From: Aromatoleum buckelii
Lineage (GTDB): Bacteria > Pseudomonadota > Gammaproteobacteria > Burkholderiales > Rhodocyclaceae
Assembly: GCF_012910785.2 (NCBI RefSeq)
Contig: NZ_WTVH02000010.1
Span: forward strand, 62,001-126,000
DNA length: 64,000 nt
Direction of reading: 5' to 3'
Shown here: positions 1 through 9,581 of the stretch, in pieces
Numbering within the stretch: position 1 is the first letter of the stretch
How the letters are laid out: each line of letters starts with the position of its first letter
Notes under the pieces: generated by a model
Databases searched by the model: none
What the model saw: the letters and a program-made list of their open reading frames with translations, nothing else
Told to the model about the DNA's origin: nothing
Made by a program: the position numbers and the translations under genes

Positions 1-31
1 GGATTCATCATAGTCCGCGCCGCGCGACGCA

Positions 32-60
32 AGGCTGACGCGTTGATTACATTTCTGTCA
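32..60. promoter_or_regulatory. Operator-like site, copy 1 (metal response?)
   Basis: AGGCTGACG, four variable bases, GATTACATTT, a pyrimidine and TGTCA. The same arrangement recurs at 6696-6724 in front of the cus operon. This copy covers the stop codon of cusA, so it probably serves a leftward gene lying outside the window. A metal-responsive response regulator of the CusR/CopR type is the likely binder, by inference from the neighbouring genes only. Confidence 0.5.
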
Positions 61-3000
61 TCGAATCGTCGCCGCCGGTGCCGGCACGACCGGCGTGTGC
101 GCACCGGATTCGAGCTCCCGCCGCAGCTGCCACTGCTTGACCAGCGCATACAGCGCGGGGATCACGCCGAGCGTCAGCACCGTCGACGAGATCATGCCGC
201 CGACCATCGGCGCAGCGATGCGGCTCATGACTTCGGAGCCGGTGCCCGTGCCCCACATGATCGGCAGCAGGCCCGCCATGATCGCGACGACCGTCATCAT
301 CTTCGGGCGCACGCGCTCGACTGCGCCTTCCATGATCGCTTCATAAAGGTCGGCAACCGACGCCTCGCGGCCTTCGGCAGCACGTTTCGCGCGGATCGCC
401 TCCCACGCGTGATCGAGGTAGATCAGCATGACGACGCCGGTTTCGGCCGCGACGCCGGCGAGCGCGATAAAGCCGACCGCGACCGCGACGCTCATCTGGT
501 AGCCGAGCCACCACATCAGCCACACGCCGCCGACGAGCGCGAACGGCACCGACAGCATCACGATCAAGGTCTCGGTGAGACGCCGGAAGTTCAGGTACAG
601 CAGCACGAAGATCAGCCCGAGCGTCAGCGGCAGCACGACTTTCATCTTCTCCTTCGCGCGCTCCATGTACTCGAACTGGCCGCTCCACGTCGCGTAATAG
701 CCGGGCGGGAACGTGACCTGTTCGGCGACCGCCTGCTGCGCGCGTTTGACGAACGCGCCGAGGTCGGCGCCGCGCGTGTCGACGTACACGTACGCGGCGA
801 GCAGTGCATTCTCGGTGCGGATGCCGGGCGAGCCGCGCGTGAGCTGAACGTCGGCGAGCTGGCCGAGCGGGATCGGGCCGCTCGCCGTCGGCACGTACAC
901 TTCGGCCGCGATGCGCTGCGGGTCGTCGCGCAGGCCGCGCGGGTAGCGCACGGTGACGTTGTAGCGTTCGAGCCCTTCGACCGCGGTCGTGACCATGTCG
1001 CCGCCGAGCGCGGTCGCGACGACTTCCTGCAACGCATTGACCGTCAGGCCGTAGCGTGCGAGCTGGTCGCGGCGCGGCACGATGTCGAGGTAGTAGCCGC
1101 CGCTGACGCGCTCGGCGTACGCGCTGGAAGCGCCCGGCACGTTCCGCACCGCGGCTTCGACGTCCTTCGCGACCTGCTCGATCGTCGCGAGGTCGTTGCC
1201 GAACACCTTGACGCCGATCGGCGTGCGGATGCCGGTCGCGAGCATGTCGAGGCGCGCCTTGATCGGCATCGTCCAGGAATTCGCGACACCGGGGAATTTC
1301 AGCGCCGCGTCCATCTCGGCGATCAGCTTGTCGGTTGTCATGCCTGGCCGCCAGTCGGCTTGCGGCTTGAGGTTCACGACCGTCTCGAACATTTCGAGCG
1401 GCGCCGGGTCGGTCGCCGACAGCGCGCGCCCGGCCTTGCCATACACCGATTCGACTTCGGGAAACGTCTTGATGATGCGGTTCGTCGTCGCGAGCAGACG
1501 CCCGGCTTCGGTCACCGACATGCCGGGCAGCGCCGCCGGCATGTAGAACAGCGTGCCTTCGTTCAGCGTCGGCATGAACTCCGAGCCGAGCTGGCGCGCC
1601 GGGAACACCGTCACCGCCATCACCACCCCCGCGGCGACGAGCGTCAGCACCTTGTGGCGCATCACGCCGCGGATGATCGGCCGGTAGGCCCAGATCAGGA
1701 AGCGGTTCACCGGGTTCCTCGCCTCGGGCAGGATGCGCCCGCGCACGAAGAACAGCATCAGCACCGGCACGAGCGTTACCGACAGCAGCGCCGCGCCCGC
1801 CATCGCGAACGTCTTCGTGAACGCGAGCGGCGAGAACATCCGTCCTTCCTGCCCTTCGAGCGTGAACACCGGCAGGAACGACACGGTGATGATCAACAGC
1901 GAAAAGAACAGCGCCGGGCCGACTTCCTTGCACGCGCGGATGATCGTCTGCGCGCGCTCGGCCTGCGTCGCGCCCGCCGGCAGATGTTCGAGGCGCTTGT
2001 GCGCGTTCTCGATCATCACGATCGCGGCGTCGACCATCGCACCGATCGCGATCGCGATGCCGCCGAGGCTCATGATGTTCGAGCCGAGGTCGAGGGCGCG
2101 CATCGCGATGAACGCGATCAGGATGCCGAGCGGCAGCGTGATGATCGCGACGAGCGCGCTCCTCACATGCAGCAGGAAGATCACGCATACTGCGGCGACG
2201 ATCAGGCTCTCTTCGAACAGCGTCCATTTGAGGTTCGCGATCGCGCGCTCGATCAGGTTCGAGCGGTCGTAGACCGGCACGATCTCGGCGCCTTCGGGCA
2301 GCCCCGGCGCGATCTCCGCGATCTTCGCCTTGACGTTCGCGATGACGTCGAGCGCGTTCTGGCCGAAGCGCGCCATGACGATGCCGGAAGCGACTTCGCC
2401 TTCGCCGTTCAATTCGGCGATCCCGCGCCGCTCGGCCGGCACGAGTTCGACGCGGCCGATGTCGGCGACCCGCACCGGCGTGCCGCCTGCGCTTTTCAGC
2501 ACCAGGTTCGCGATGTCGTCGCTGCCGCCCAGATAGCCGCGGCCGCGCACCATGTATTCCTTCTCGGCCATCTCGACGACGCGCCCGCCGACATCGCGGT
2601 TCGACTCGCGGATCACGCGGCTGACGTCGTCGAGCGCGAGGCCGAATGTCGCGAGCCGGTGCGGGTCCACGGTGACCTGGTATTCGCGCACGAAGCCGCC
2701 GACGCTCGCAACTTCCGCCACCCCGCCGGCTTTCGTCAGTTGGTAGCGGATGTACCAGTCCTGCAGGCTCCTCGTCTCGGCGAGCGACATGTTCTTGCCG
2801 GTCACCGCGTACTGATAGACCCAGCCGACACCGGTCGCATCCGGCCCGATCTGCGGCGACACGCCCTGCGGCAGGCGTCCCGCGACCGAACTCAAATATT
2901 CGAGCACGCGCGAGCGCGCCCAGTAGATGTCGGTGCCGTCCTCGAAGATCACGTAGACGTAGGACGCGCCGAACATCGAGAAGCCGCGCACGACTTTCGC

Positions 3001-3234
3001 GCGCGGCACGGCGAGCATCGATGTCGTCAGCGGGTAGGTCACCTGGTCCTCGACGACCTGCGGCGCCTGGCCGGGGAAGTCGGTGAACACGATCACCTGC
3101 ACGTCCGACAGATCCGGCAGCGCGTCGAGCGGCGTGTTCTTCACCGCGTACAGCCCGCCGCCGATGACGAACAGCGTCGCGAGCAGCACGAGGAAGACGT
3201 TCTTCGCGGACCAGTCGATGAGGCGGTCGAGCAT
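58..3234 (-). CDS. cusA: Cus-type copper/silver efflux RND permease
   Basis: Inner-membrane proton-driven pump of a tripartite Cu(I)/Ag(I) exporter. The 1058-residue length is normal for heavy-metal RND proteins. Visible features are the N-terminal membrane helix, the CusA-like stretch DALPDLSDVQVIV near residue 37, and the fourth-helix motif GAMVDAAIVMIENAHK, which places it with the CusA/SilA branch rather than the Zn/Co CzcA branch. Large periplasmic loops and a second set of membrane helices follow. Its start lies one base after the cusB stop, so it is the last gene of the leftward operon cusF-like, channel, cusB, cusA. Metal specificity is inferred from the family and from the CusF-like domains upstream. 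Confidence 0.93.
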   Translation of the reverse strand: MLDRLIDWSAKNVFLVLLATLFVIGGGLYAVKNTPLDALPDLSDVQVIVFTDFPGQAPQVVEDQVTYPLTTSMLAVPRAKVVRGFSMFGASYVYVIFEDGTDIYWARSRVLEYLSSVAGRLPQGVSPQIGPDATGVGWVYQYAVTGKNMSLAETRSLQDWYIRYQLTKAGGVAEVASVGGFVREYQVTVDPHRLATFGLALDDVSRVIRESNRDVGGRVVEMAEKEYMVRGRGYLGGSDDIANLVLKSAGGTPVRVADIGRVELVPAERRGIAELNGEGEVASGIVMARFGQNALDVIANVKAKIAEIAPGLPEGAEIVPVYDRSNLIERAIANLKWTLFEESLIVAAVCVIFLLHVRSALVAIITLPLGILIAFIAMRALDLGSNIMSLGGIAIAIGAMVDAAIVMIENAHKRLEHLPAGATQAERAQTIIRACKEVGPALFFSLLIITVSFLPVFTLEGQEGRMFSPLAFTKTFAMAGAALLSVTLVPVLMLFFVRGRILPEARNPVNRFLIWAYRPIIRGVMRHKVLTLVAAGVVMAVTVFPARQLGSEFMPTLNEGTLFYMPAALPGMSVTEAGRLLATTNRIIKTFPEVESVYGKAGRALSATDPAPLEMFETVVNLKPQADWRPGMTTDKLIAEMDAALKFPGVANSWTMPIKARLDMLATGIRTPIGVKVFGNDLATIEQVAKDVEAAVRNVPGASSAYAERVSGGYYLDIVPRRDQLARYGLTVNALQEVVATALGGDMVTTAVEGLERYNVTVRYPRGLRDDPQRIAAEVYVPTASGPIPLGQLADVQLTRGSPGIRTENALLAAYVYVDTRGADLGAFVKRAQQAVAEQVTFPPGYYATWSGQFEYMERAKEKMKVVLPLTLGLIFVLLYLNFRRLTETLIVMLSVPFALVGGVWLMWWLGYQMSVAVAVGFIALAGVAAETGVVMLIYLDHAWEAIRAKRAAEGREASVADLYEAIMEGAVERVRPKMMTVVAIMAGLLPIMWGTGTGSEVMSRIAAPMVGGMISSTVLTLGVIPALYALVKQWQLRRELESGAHTPVVPAPAATIR

Positions 3235-3235
3235 G

Positions 3236-4813
3236 TCAGTGGCTCCCGTGTCCGTTCGCGGCCGCCGGTTCCGCTGCCGGTTTCCCGGCGGTGCCTTTCG
3301 ATGCCTTCTCGATACGCGTGACGACGAATTCGCCCGGTTGGCGCTGTTCGAACTCGAATCGAACCGGCGTGCCGGGCGCGAGGTCGGCGACGAGCTCGGG
3401 CGACGCCACCGCGAAGTCCATCGTCATCGCCGGCCATTGCAGCGCAGGGATGTCGCCGTGCGTCAGCGTCACGGTGTTCGTCGCCGGATCAACGGCGTCG
3501 AACGTTCCTTCGGCCTCGTATGTTTGCGGCGCTGCGGCCGTTGCCGGGGCGGCGTCGGTCAGGTTCGACAGCGCGGCCTTCAGCTGGCTTTCGGAATCGA
3601 TGAGGAAGTTCGCCGACGTCACGACGCGGTCGCCGGCCTCGACGCCTTCGAGCACTTCGACGTGCTCGGTGCCGCGCTCGCCCAGGCGCACCGGTTGCGG
3701 CTTGAAGCGGCCTTCGTCGAGCGCGATCAGCACGACCTGCCGCACGCCGTCGTCGATGACCGCGGACGTCGGCACGGTCACGCGCGGCGTCGGCGAGCCG
3801 GACGCGAGCTCGACGTGCGCAAACATGCCCGGGCGCAGCAGGCCTTCGCGGTTGTCGAGTTCGAGACGAATGCGCGTGCTGCGCGTCTCGACGTTCAGCG
3901 TCGGGTAGAGATAGCCGACTTTCGAGTCGAAGTGGCGATCCGGGAAGGCGTCGAGCGTCACGCTCGCCCGCTGGCCGACGCTCACGCGCGCGAGGTCGCG
4001 CTCGAAGATGTCGGCGATGACCCACACTTTCGACAGGTCGGCGATGCGATAGACCGCTTCGCCGGGCATGAAGCGCGCACCCTGCACCGCGTTCTTCTCG
4101 AGCACGACGCCGTTGGCCGGCGAATGGAAAGTCTGGCGCTGCGCAATCTTGCCCTCGCCCTCGCGCGGCGCGGCGACTTGCCAGTTCTGCAGGCGCTCGC
4201 GCGTCGCGTCGGCCAAGCGGCGCGCCGCTTCCGACGCAATCGGGTCGGTGGCGGCACTGTCGCGCTGTAGCCGCTCGGCGATGCGCAGTTCCTCGCTGGC
4301 CGACTGCAGCTCGGGGCTGTAGATCGTGAACAGCGGCTGGCCGCGGCGCACCGGGTCGCCGACCGCATTGACGTGCAGGCGCTCGATCCAGCCTTCGAAG
4401 CGCGGCGCAACGTCGACGACCGCACGCTCGTTGAGCTCGACGCGTCCGACCGCGCGCACTGCGGCATCGACGACGCGCATCTCGGCGACGGCGGTCTTGA
4501 CGCCGAGCGTCTGCACGCGCGCCGGGCTGACGACGACTGCGCCGCTGTCGTCGGGCTGGTCGTCGGCATAGACCGGGATGTAGTCCATGCCCATCGAGTC
4601 CTTCTTCGGCACCGGTGACGTGTCGGGCAGGCCCATCGGGTTGCGGTAATAGAGGATCTGGCGTTCGCTGCCGGCGCCTGCGGCCGTGTTTTCAGCGGCC
4701 GTCGTGCTGTCGGGCGCGGCAGCGGGGTCGCTGCGGCTGCCTGCCCAATAGCCGGCGCCCAGCGCAGCCGCGACGGCGAGCGCCGCGAGGGAAAGTCGTA
4801 CGGCGGGCTTCAC
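3236..4813 (-). CDS. cusB: Cus-type periplasmic adaptor with built-in metal-binding domains
   Basis: Membrane fusion protein linking the CusA pump to the outer-membrane channel, 525 residues. It starts with GTG whose last two bases form part of the upstream gene's TGA (GTGA overlap), behind a GGAG ribosome site. An N-terminal signal/anchor helix is followed by a heavy-metal-binding segment (YYRNPMGLPDTSPVPKKDSM, about residues 56-75), then the barrel-sandwich and hairpin regions. The last 100 residues form a CusF-like domain containing PAMTMDF, so the adaptor carries its own metallochaperone-like module. It ends in a His-containing tail. Assignment by domain order is firm; the metal is inferred. 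Confidence 0.92.
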   Translation of the reverse strand: MKPAVRLSLAALAVAAALGAGYWAGSRSDPAAAPDSTTAAENTAAGAGSERQILYYRNPMGLPDTSPVPKKDSMGMDYIPVYADDQPDDSGAVVVSPARVQTLGVKTAVAEMRVVDAAVRAVGRVELNERAVVDVAPRFEGWIERLHVNAVGDPVRRGQPLFTIYSPELQSASEELRIAERLQRDSAATDPIASEAARRLADATRERLQNWQVAAPREGEGKIAQRQTFHSPANGVVLEKNAVQGARFMPGEAVYRIADLSKVWVIADIFERDLARVSVGQRASVTLDAFPDRHFDSKVGYLYPTLNVETRSTRIRLELDNREGLLRPGMFAHVELASGSPTPRVTVPTSAVIDDGVRQVVLIALDEGRFKPQPVRLGERGTEHVEVLEGVEAGDRVVTSANFLIDSESQLKAALSNLTDAAPATAAAPQTYEAEGTFDAVDPATNTVTLTHGDIPALQWPAMTMDFAVASPELVADLAPGTPVRFEFEQRQPGEFVVTRIEKASKGTAGKPAAEPAAANGHGSH

Positions 4814-6117
4814 GGCTGTTCTCCTGCAAGTTTTTCGATTTCGGCGAGCGCCATGCGGGTCTCGACATCGGCCTGCAGCAGCGCCATGCGCGTATCGACG
4901 AGCTGGCGCTCGGCTTCGAGCACGGTGTCGAAGTCGACGCGCCCCGTCGAGAACGCCGCCCGGGTCGCGTCGCGCGTCGCTTCGGCCTGCGGCGTCAGCG
5001 TGCCGCGCAGGAGCTGCAGCGTCTCGTGGCCGCTCGTGAACGCGGCGTACGCGCTGCCGAGTTCGCCGAGGAGCGCCGATTCGGCTGCAGCGCGTCGCGC
5101 GTCGGCGGCAGTGACCATCAGTGCGGCTTCGCGCTCGCGCGCGCGGCGTGCCGACTGCTGCAGCGGGATCATGACTTCGAGCATCACGTCCCACGACGAC
5201 GGTTCGCCGCCGCGCGGGCGGTTGTTCGTCAGTCCGACGCTGAAGTCCGGGTAGCGGTCGCGCCACGTGCGGTCGCGTTCGAGGCGCGCCGCGTCGAGGC
5301 CGCGCGCTTCGGCAGCGATCGCCGGATGGGTCGTGCGCGTGCGTTCGACGAGGGGCGCGAGGGCGACCGCCTGCGGCAGCGGCGGCGGATCCTGCGGCGC
5401 GGCGAGGGCGCTGCCGGGCGCGCGGCCGAGCAGCGCGTTCAGTGCCGACGCCGTGCCGCGGCGGCGCTGTTCGACGCCGACGAGCGCGAGCCGCTGCGAC
5501 GTGATCTCGCGCTGCGCGCGCAGCACCGCCTGCTGCGGCAGCAGGCCGAGGCGGTAGCGCGACAGCGTGATCTCCTCGAGGCTCTGCAGCAAGGCCAGCG
5601 CGTCGCGATTGAGCACCGCTTCGCGGTCGGCGGCGTAATAGCGCAGCCACGCCGCCTTGATTTCGGCAGCCATGTTCGCCCAGGCCGCATCGCGGGCCGC
5701 CTCGGCCTGGTCCGCGCGCGCGCCCGCCGCACGCTCGGCGAGCTCGCGCTTGCCCCACGCCGGCAGCGGCTGGATGACGCGGTAGCGCGTTTCGCCGACT
5801 TCGCCCGGCACGAGCGTCGTCGGGCCGCCGCGCATGCGGTTCGTGAAGTCCATCAGCTCGATCTGGAAGCTCGGGTCGGGCAGCGCGCCGGCGGGTTCGA
5901 CACGTTCGCGGGCAGCATCCGCTTCGGCGCGGTCGACGGCGAAAGCCGGGTTGTTCATGCGAGCGTATTCGATCAGGCCGGGAAGGTCCGCGCCGAGGGG
6001 CGGCGGAGCGGCAGCGGGCGGCGCGGTGTCCTGCGCGTGGCCGAAAGCGCTCGCCGCGAGCACGGCGATGCCCGCGGCCAGACGCAGGGAACGCAGGCCG
6101 GCGATAAGCGGTTTCAT
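4810..6117 (-). CDS. TolC/CusC-like outer-membrane channel
   Basis: Outer-membrane efflux protein, 435 residues, with a signal peptide ending near AFGHA-Q. Two long Ala/Glu/Arg-rich helical repeats typical of the OEP family are visible (LIEYARMNNPAF in the first half, ARLERDRTWRDRYPDFSVG in the second). It completes the tripartite pump with the two downstream genes, and its stop overlaps the cusB start. It resembles the shorter CzcC/CusC-type channels linked to metal RND pumps more than TolC itself. No N-terminal lipobox Cys is evident, so attachment may differ from E. coli CusC. Confidence 0.9.
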   Translation of the reverse strand: MKPLIAGLRSLRLAAGIAVLAASAFGHAQDTAPPAAAPPPLGADLPGLIEYARMNNPAFAVDRAEADAARERVEPAGALPDPSFQIELMDFTNRMRGGPTTLVPGEVGETRYRVIQPLPAWGKRELAERAAGARADQAEAARDAAWANMAAEIKAAWLRYYAADREAVLNRDALALLQSLEEITLSRYRLGLLPQQAVLRAQREITSQRLALVGVEQRRRGTASALNALLGRAPGSALAAPQDPPPLPQAVALAPLVERTRTTHPAIAAEARGLDAARLERDRTWRDRYPDFSVGLTNNRPRGGEPSSWDVMLEVMIPLQQSARRAREREAALMVTAADARRAAAESALLGELGSAYAAFTSGHETLQLLRGTLTPQAEATRDATRAAFSTGRVDFDTVLEAERQLVDTRMALLQADVETRMALAEIEKLAGEQP

Positions 6118-6258
6118 CGGATGTCCGGAAAAAGTGGGGGTGGCCAGGGTCCGGGGCGGGGCAGGTGCCCGAAGGCGAATCGGCGGGCCGGGCGGACCGC
6201 AGCCGCAGGGGGTCCGGCTGCGGTGGGCTCGCGCCTCGGCGTCACGCCTGTTTCGCCC

Positions 6259-6639
6259 TTATTTGACCATCTCCAGCTGCGTCACTGTGAACACCCCATC
6301 GACGCGCTGCGCGGCGAAGCGGATCCTGTCGCCCTCGCTGACCGCGTCGAGCATCGACGGGTCGGTCGCGCGAAAGGTCATCGTCATCGGCGGCATGCCC
6401 AGGTTCTCGAGCGGGCCGTGGCTGATCGTGATCTTGCCGGCGGCCTTGTCGACTTTCTTGACGGTGCCTTCCGACAGCGAAGCTTTCGCGTCGGCGACGG
6501 GCATCGCGGCGCCGTGAGCGGCATCGTGTCCGTGCCCGCTCATGGCAAAGGCCGGACCGGCGCTCGTGAGCGTGGCGAGGAGGGCGAACGTGGCGAGGGG
6601 GCGGGTGAGGGGGCGGGTGAGGGGGCGGGTGAGGGGCAT
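6259..6639 (-). CDS. cusF: CusF-like periplasmic copper-binding protein
   Basis: Small exported protein with a single CusF-type OB-fold (residues about 55-126) containing GMPPMTMTF, where the two Met of PMTM and an upstream His are the usual Cu(I) ligands. An additional His-rich stretch (SGHGHDAAHG) follows the signal peptide. Two consecutive ATGs exist (6642 and 6639); the second gives better spacing to AGGA and is chosen. The signal peptide begins with four TRPL-like repeats (MMPLTRPLTRPLTRPL) produced by a perfect 12-bp tandem repeat. It is first in the leftward cus operon and would pass metal to CusB. Confidence 0.9.
   Translation of the reverse strand: MPLTRPLTRPLTRPLATFALLATLTSAGPAFAMSGHGHDAAHGAAMPVADAKASLSEGTVKKVDKAAGKITISHGPLENLGMPPMTMTFRATDPSMLDAVSEGDRIRFAAQRVDGVFTVTQLEMVK
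6597..6632. repeat. Three perfect 12-bp tandem repeats
   Basis: GGGGGCGGGTGA repeated three times without mismatch inside the signal-peptide codons of the CusF-like gene. Being in frame, each unit adds four residues (TRPL reading on the minus strand). Copy-number change by slippage would lengthen or shorten the signal peptide without breaking the frame. Confidence 0.9.
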
Positions 6640-6695
6640 CATGGATCCTGTGTTTCGGTGAGTGGAATGAAGTATGAGTTCGTAATACCGACTGG

Positions 6696-6724
6696 AGGCT
6701 GACGGGAAGATTACATTTTTGTCA
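6696..6724 (-). promoter_or_regulatory. Operator-like site, copy 2, ahead of the cus operon
   Basis: Same bipartite arrangement as at 32-60: AGGCTGACG, N4, GATTACATTT, T, TGTCA. It ends about 55 bases upstream of the cusF-like start, where a metal-responsive regulator would act on the leftward promoter. An AT-containing stretch (GTATTAC on the minus strand) lies between it and the gene and may hold the -10 element. Confidence 0.55.
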
Positions 6725-7037
6725 GCCGCGGGTGGGCTGGGAGGCGGCGACCCGCCCGCTCGCAGGCGGCGGACGGGAAGGAATATGCGACAGGTGTGGA
6801 TCGGCGTGTTTCGGTGAGCGGCGCATCTGTTGTACAGGACGCTCGCGCTGTCGAGCGGATCGGCGTCATTTTCCCCCGGTTTTCCCCACGATTCCCCCAT
6901 CGTTCCGCCCCCCCGTGAAAGGGGGCGCGCCGCCTGCCGTCGTGCGGCAAATTGACGCTGTCGCGCGGCCCGGCCGAACCCTGCAGGGGCGGCACCGGCG
7001 TCGCGTCCGCAGGCGCAACGAACGAAGGAGACCTGGC
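6725..7037. other. Intergenic leader between cus operon and monooxygenase/reductase gene
   Basis: Divergent intergenic region with no convincing gene. It holds CCCACGATTCC (6885-6895) followed by a G/C hairpin with arms around GTGAAA (6907-6926). The same pair of elements precedes the short-chain dehydrogenase gene at 60126. A GAAGGAG ribosome site sits at 7024-7030. Confidence 0.5.
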
Positions 7038-9353
7038 ATGCGCATCGTGTGTATCGGCGGCGGACCCGCGGGGCTGTATTTCGCGCTCCTGATGAAGAAG
7101 CTGAACCCGGCGCACGAGATCGCCGTCATCGAGCGCAACCGGCCGTACGACACGTTCGGCTGGGGCGTCGTGTTCTCGGACGCGACGATGGACAACATGC
7201 GCGAATGGGACCCGGTGACGGCCGACGCGATCCAGGTCGCGTTCAACCACTGGGACGACATCGAGCTGCATTTCAAAGGGCGCACGATCCGCAGCGGCGG
7301 CCACGGTTTCGTCGGCATCGGGCGCAAGAAGATGCTCAACATCCTGCAGGCGCGCTGCGAGGAACTCGGCGTCGAGCTGGTGTTCGACCGCGATGTCGAG
7401 TCGGACAGCGAGTTTCCCGACGCCGATCTCATCATCGCGTCCGACGGCATCAACTCGCGCATCCGCAACAAGTACGCGGAAGTGTTCAAGCCGGACATCG
7501 TCACGCGGCCGAACCGCTACATCTGGCTCGGCACGAACAAGCTCTTCGACGCGTTCACGTTCCTGTTCGAGAAGACCGAGCACGGCTGGTTTCAGGCGCA
7601 CGTCTACAAGTTCGACGACACGACGACGACTTTCATCGTCGAATGCCCAGAGCATGTCTGGAAAGCCCACGGGCTCGACCGCACCGATTCGGAGCAGTCG
7701 ATCGCGTTCTGCGAGAAGCTGTTCGCGAAACATCTCGACGGCCACCCGCTGATGACGAACGCGCGCCACCTGCGCGGCTCGGCGTGGCTGAACTTCCAGC
7801 GCGTCAAGTGCGAGCAGTGGCACCACGACAACGGCAGCAGCCACGTCGTGCTGATGGGCGACGCGGTGCATACCGCGCATTTCGCGATCGGCTCGGGCAC
7901 GAAGCTCGCGCTCGAGGACGCGATCGAGCTGACGCGCCTGTTCCGCGATGAAGGCGACACCCCGGAGCATATCCCGGCGGTGCTCGAACGCTACCAGGCG
8001 GCGCGCAACATCGACGTGCTGCGGCTGCAGAACGCCGCATGGAATGCGATGGAATGGTTCGAAGTCTGCGGCGCGCGCTACTGCGACACGCTCGAGCCGG
8101 AGCAGTTCATGTACTCGATGCTGACGCGCTCGCAGCGCATCTCGCACGAGAACCTGCGGCTGCGCGACGCGGCGTGGCTCGAAGGCTACGAGCGCTGGTT
8201 CGCGAACAACGCGGGGCTGCCGGTCAAGGCCGGCGAGGCGCCGCCACCGATGTTCACGCCCTTCACGCTGCGCGGCCTGACGCTTGCGAACCGCGTCGTC
8301 GTGTCGCCGATGGCGATGTACTCGGCCGACGACGGCAGCGCGACCGACTTCCACCTCGTGCATTTTGGCGCGCGCGCGCTCGGCGGGGCGGGGCTGCTGT
8401 ATACCGAGATGACGTGCGTGTCGCCCGACGCGCGCATCACGCCGGGCTGCGCCGGGATGTACAAGCCCGAGCACGTCAATGCATGGAAGCGCGTCGTCGA
8501 TTTCGTCCACGCGAATTCGGGCGCGAAAATGGGCATGCAGCTCGGTCACGCCGGGCGCAAGGGCGCGACGAAGCTCGCGTGGGAAGGCATCGACGAACCG
8601 CTCGAAGGCGGCGGCTGGCCGCTGATGTCCGCGTCGCCGCTGCCGTACCTGCCGCATTCCCAGGTGCCGCGCGAGATGACGCGCGACGACATGGAGCGCG
8701 TGCGCGACGACTTCGTCCGCGCGACGAAGATGGCCGCCGAGGCCGGCTTCGACATCCTCGAGCTGCACTGCGCGCACGGCTACCTGCTGTCGAGCTTCCT
8801 GTCGCCGCTGACGAACCGGCGCAGCGACGAATTCGGCGGCGGACACGCGAACCGCGCGCGCTTCCCGCTCGAAGTGTTCCGCGCGATGCGTGCCGTGTGG
8901 CCGCAGGACCGCCCGATGTCGGTGCGCCTGTCGTGCCACGACTGGTTCCCCGGCGGCAACACTGCGGACGACGCGGTCGAGTTCGCGCGCCTCTTCAAGG
9001 ACGCCGGCGCCGACCTCATCGACTGCTCGTCGGGTCAGGTATGGAAAGGCGATCGGCCGGTCTATGGACGCATGTACCAGACGCCGTTCGCCGACCGCAT
9101 CCGCAACGAAGCCGGCATCCCGACTGTCGCCGTCGGCGCGCTCTACGAGGCCGACCACGCGAACAGCATCATCGCCGCGGGCCGCGCGGATCTGTGCGCG
9201 ATCGCGCGCCCGCACCTCGCCGATCCGGCCTGGACATTGCATGAAGCGGCGAAGATCGGCTTCGACGACGTCGCGTGGCCGAAACAGTATCTGTCCGCGC
9301 GCAGCCAGTACGAGACGAATCTCCGGCGCGAGGGGGCAGTGCCGGGCAAGTGA
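7038..9353 (+). CDS. 2-aminobenzoyl-CoA monooxygenase/reductase (fused flavoenzyme)
   Basis: Predicted to hydroxylate and then reduce the ring of 2-aminobenzoyl-CoA (anthraniloyl-CoA), the dearomatising step of the hybrid aerobic anthranilate pathway described in Azoarcus evansii. The 771-residue protein joins a FAD monooxygenase domain (residues 1-390; GGGPAG near residue 6, a GD motif near residue 275) to an old-yellow-enzyme domain (about 395-771; HAGRKG, EFGGG and C-terminal FMN-binding parts visible). That fusion and length distinguish it from single-domain salicyloyl-CoA hydroxylases. The start is fixed by GAAGGAG eight bases upstream. It stands alone, without an anthranilate-CoA ligase nearby, so the CoA ester may come from another route. 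Substrate is inferred from the architecture. Confidence 0.88.
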   Translation: MRIVCIGGGPAGLYFALLMKKLNPAHEIAVIERNRPYDTFGWGVVFSDATMDNMREWDPVTADAIQVAFNHWDDIELHFKGRTIRSGGHGFVGIGRKKMLNILQARCEELGVELVFDRDVESDSEFPDADLIIASDGINSRIRNKYAEVFKPDIVTRPNRYIWLGTNKLFDAFTFLFEKTEHGWFQAHVYKFDDTTTTFIVECPEHVWKAHGLDRTDSEQSIAFCEKLFAKHLDGHPLMTNARHLRGSAWLNFQRVKCEQWHHDNGSSHVVLMGDAVHTAHFAIGSGTKLALEDAIELTRLFRDEGDTPEHIPAVLERYQAARNIDVLRLQNAAWNAMEWFEVCGARYCDTLEPEQFMYSMLTRSQRISHENLRLRDAAWLEGYERWFANNAGLPVKAGEAPPPMFTPFTLRGLTLANRVVVSPMAMYSADDGSATDFHLVHFGARALGGAGLLYTEMTCVSPDARITPGCAGMYKPEHVNAWKRVVDFVHANSGAKMGMQLGHAGRKGATKLAWEGIDEPLEGGGWPLMSASPLPYLPHSQVPREMTRDDMERVRDDFVRATKMAAEAGFDILELHCAHGYLLSSFLSPLTNRRSDEFGGGHANRARFPLEVFRAMRAVWPQDRPMSVRLSCHDWFPGGNTADDAVEFARLFKDAGADLIDCSSGQVWKGDRPVYGRMYQTPFADRIRNEAGIPTVAVGALYEADHANSIIAAGRADLCAIARPHLADPAWTLHEAAKIGFDDVAWPKQYLSARSQYETNLRREGAVPGK

Positions 9354-9581
9354 ACAACGGCCCGTCTGGGGCCCCCTGCTACAGCTTTCCCGCTCGGGCA
9401 GGGAGCCGATCTTGCTTTGAACGTGAGCCGGGGCGCGGCACGAAACGCGGCTGGATCGGTCCAACTGGACAGTTTTTGCGTGCTGTGCCCGATGTAACCC
9501 GTTAACGCGGAGGAATTCCGACGTCACATCGGCGGCCGCGGGCAGCCCCGCGGGATTCCTTCGCTCGCACCCGGGGGGTTC

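Noticed and set aside
43-3321. Long open frame opposite cusA (1092 codons)
   Set aside because: Arg/His-rich translation with no domain pattern; a shadow of the real RND gene caused by high GC content. The same applies to the other long frames opposite clear genes.
6597-6632. CRISPR-like or regulatory repeat array
   Set aside because: Units are adjacent with no spacers and are in frame within a signal peptide; simple tandem duplication explains them.
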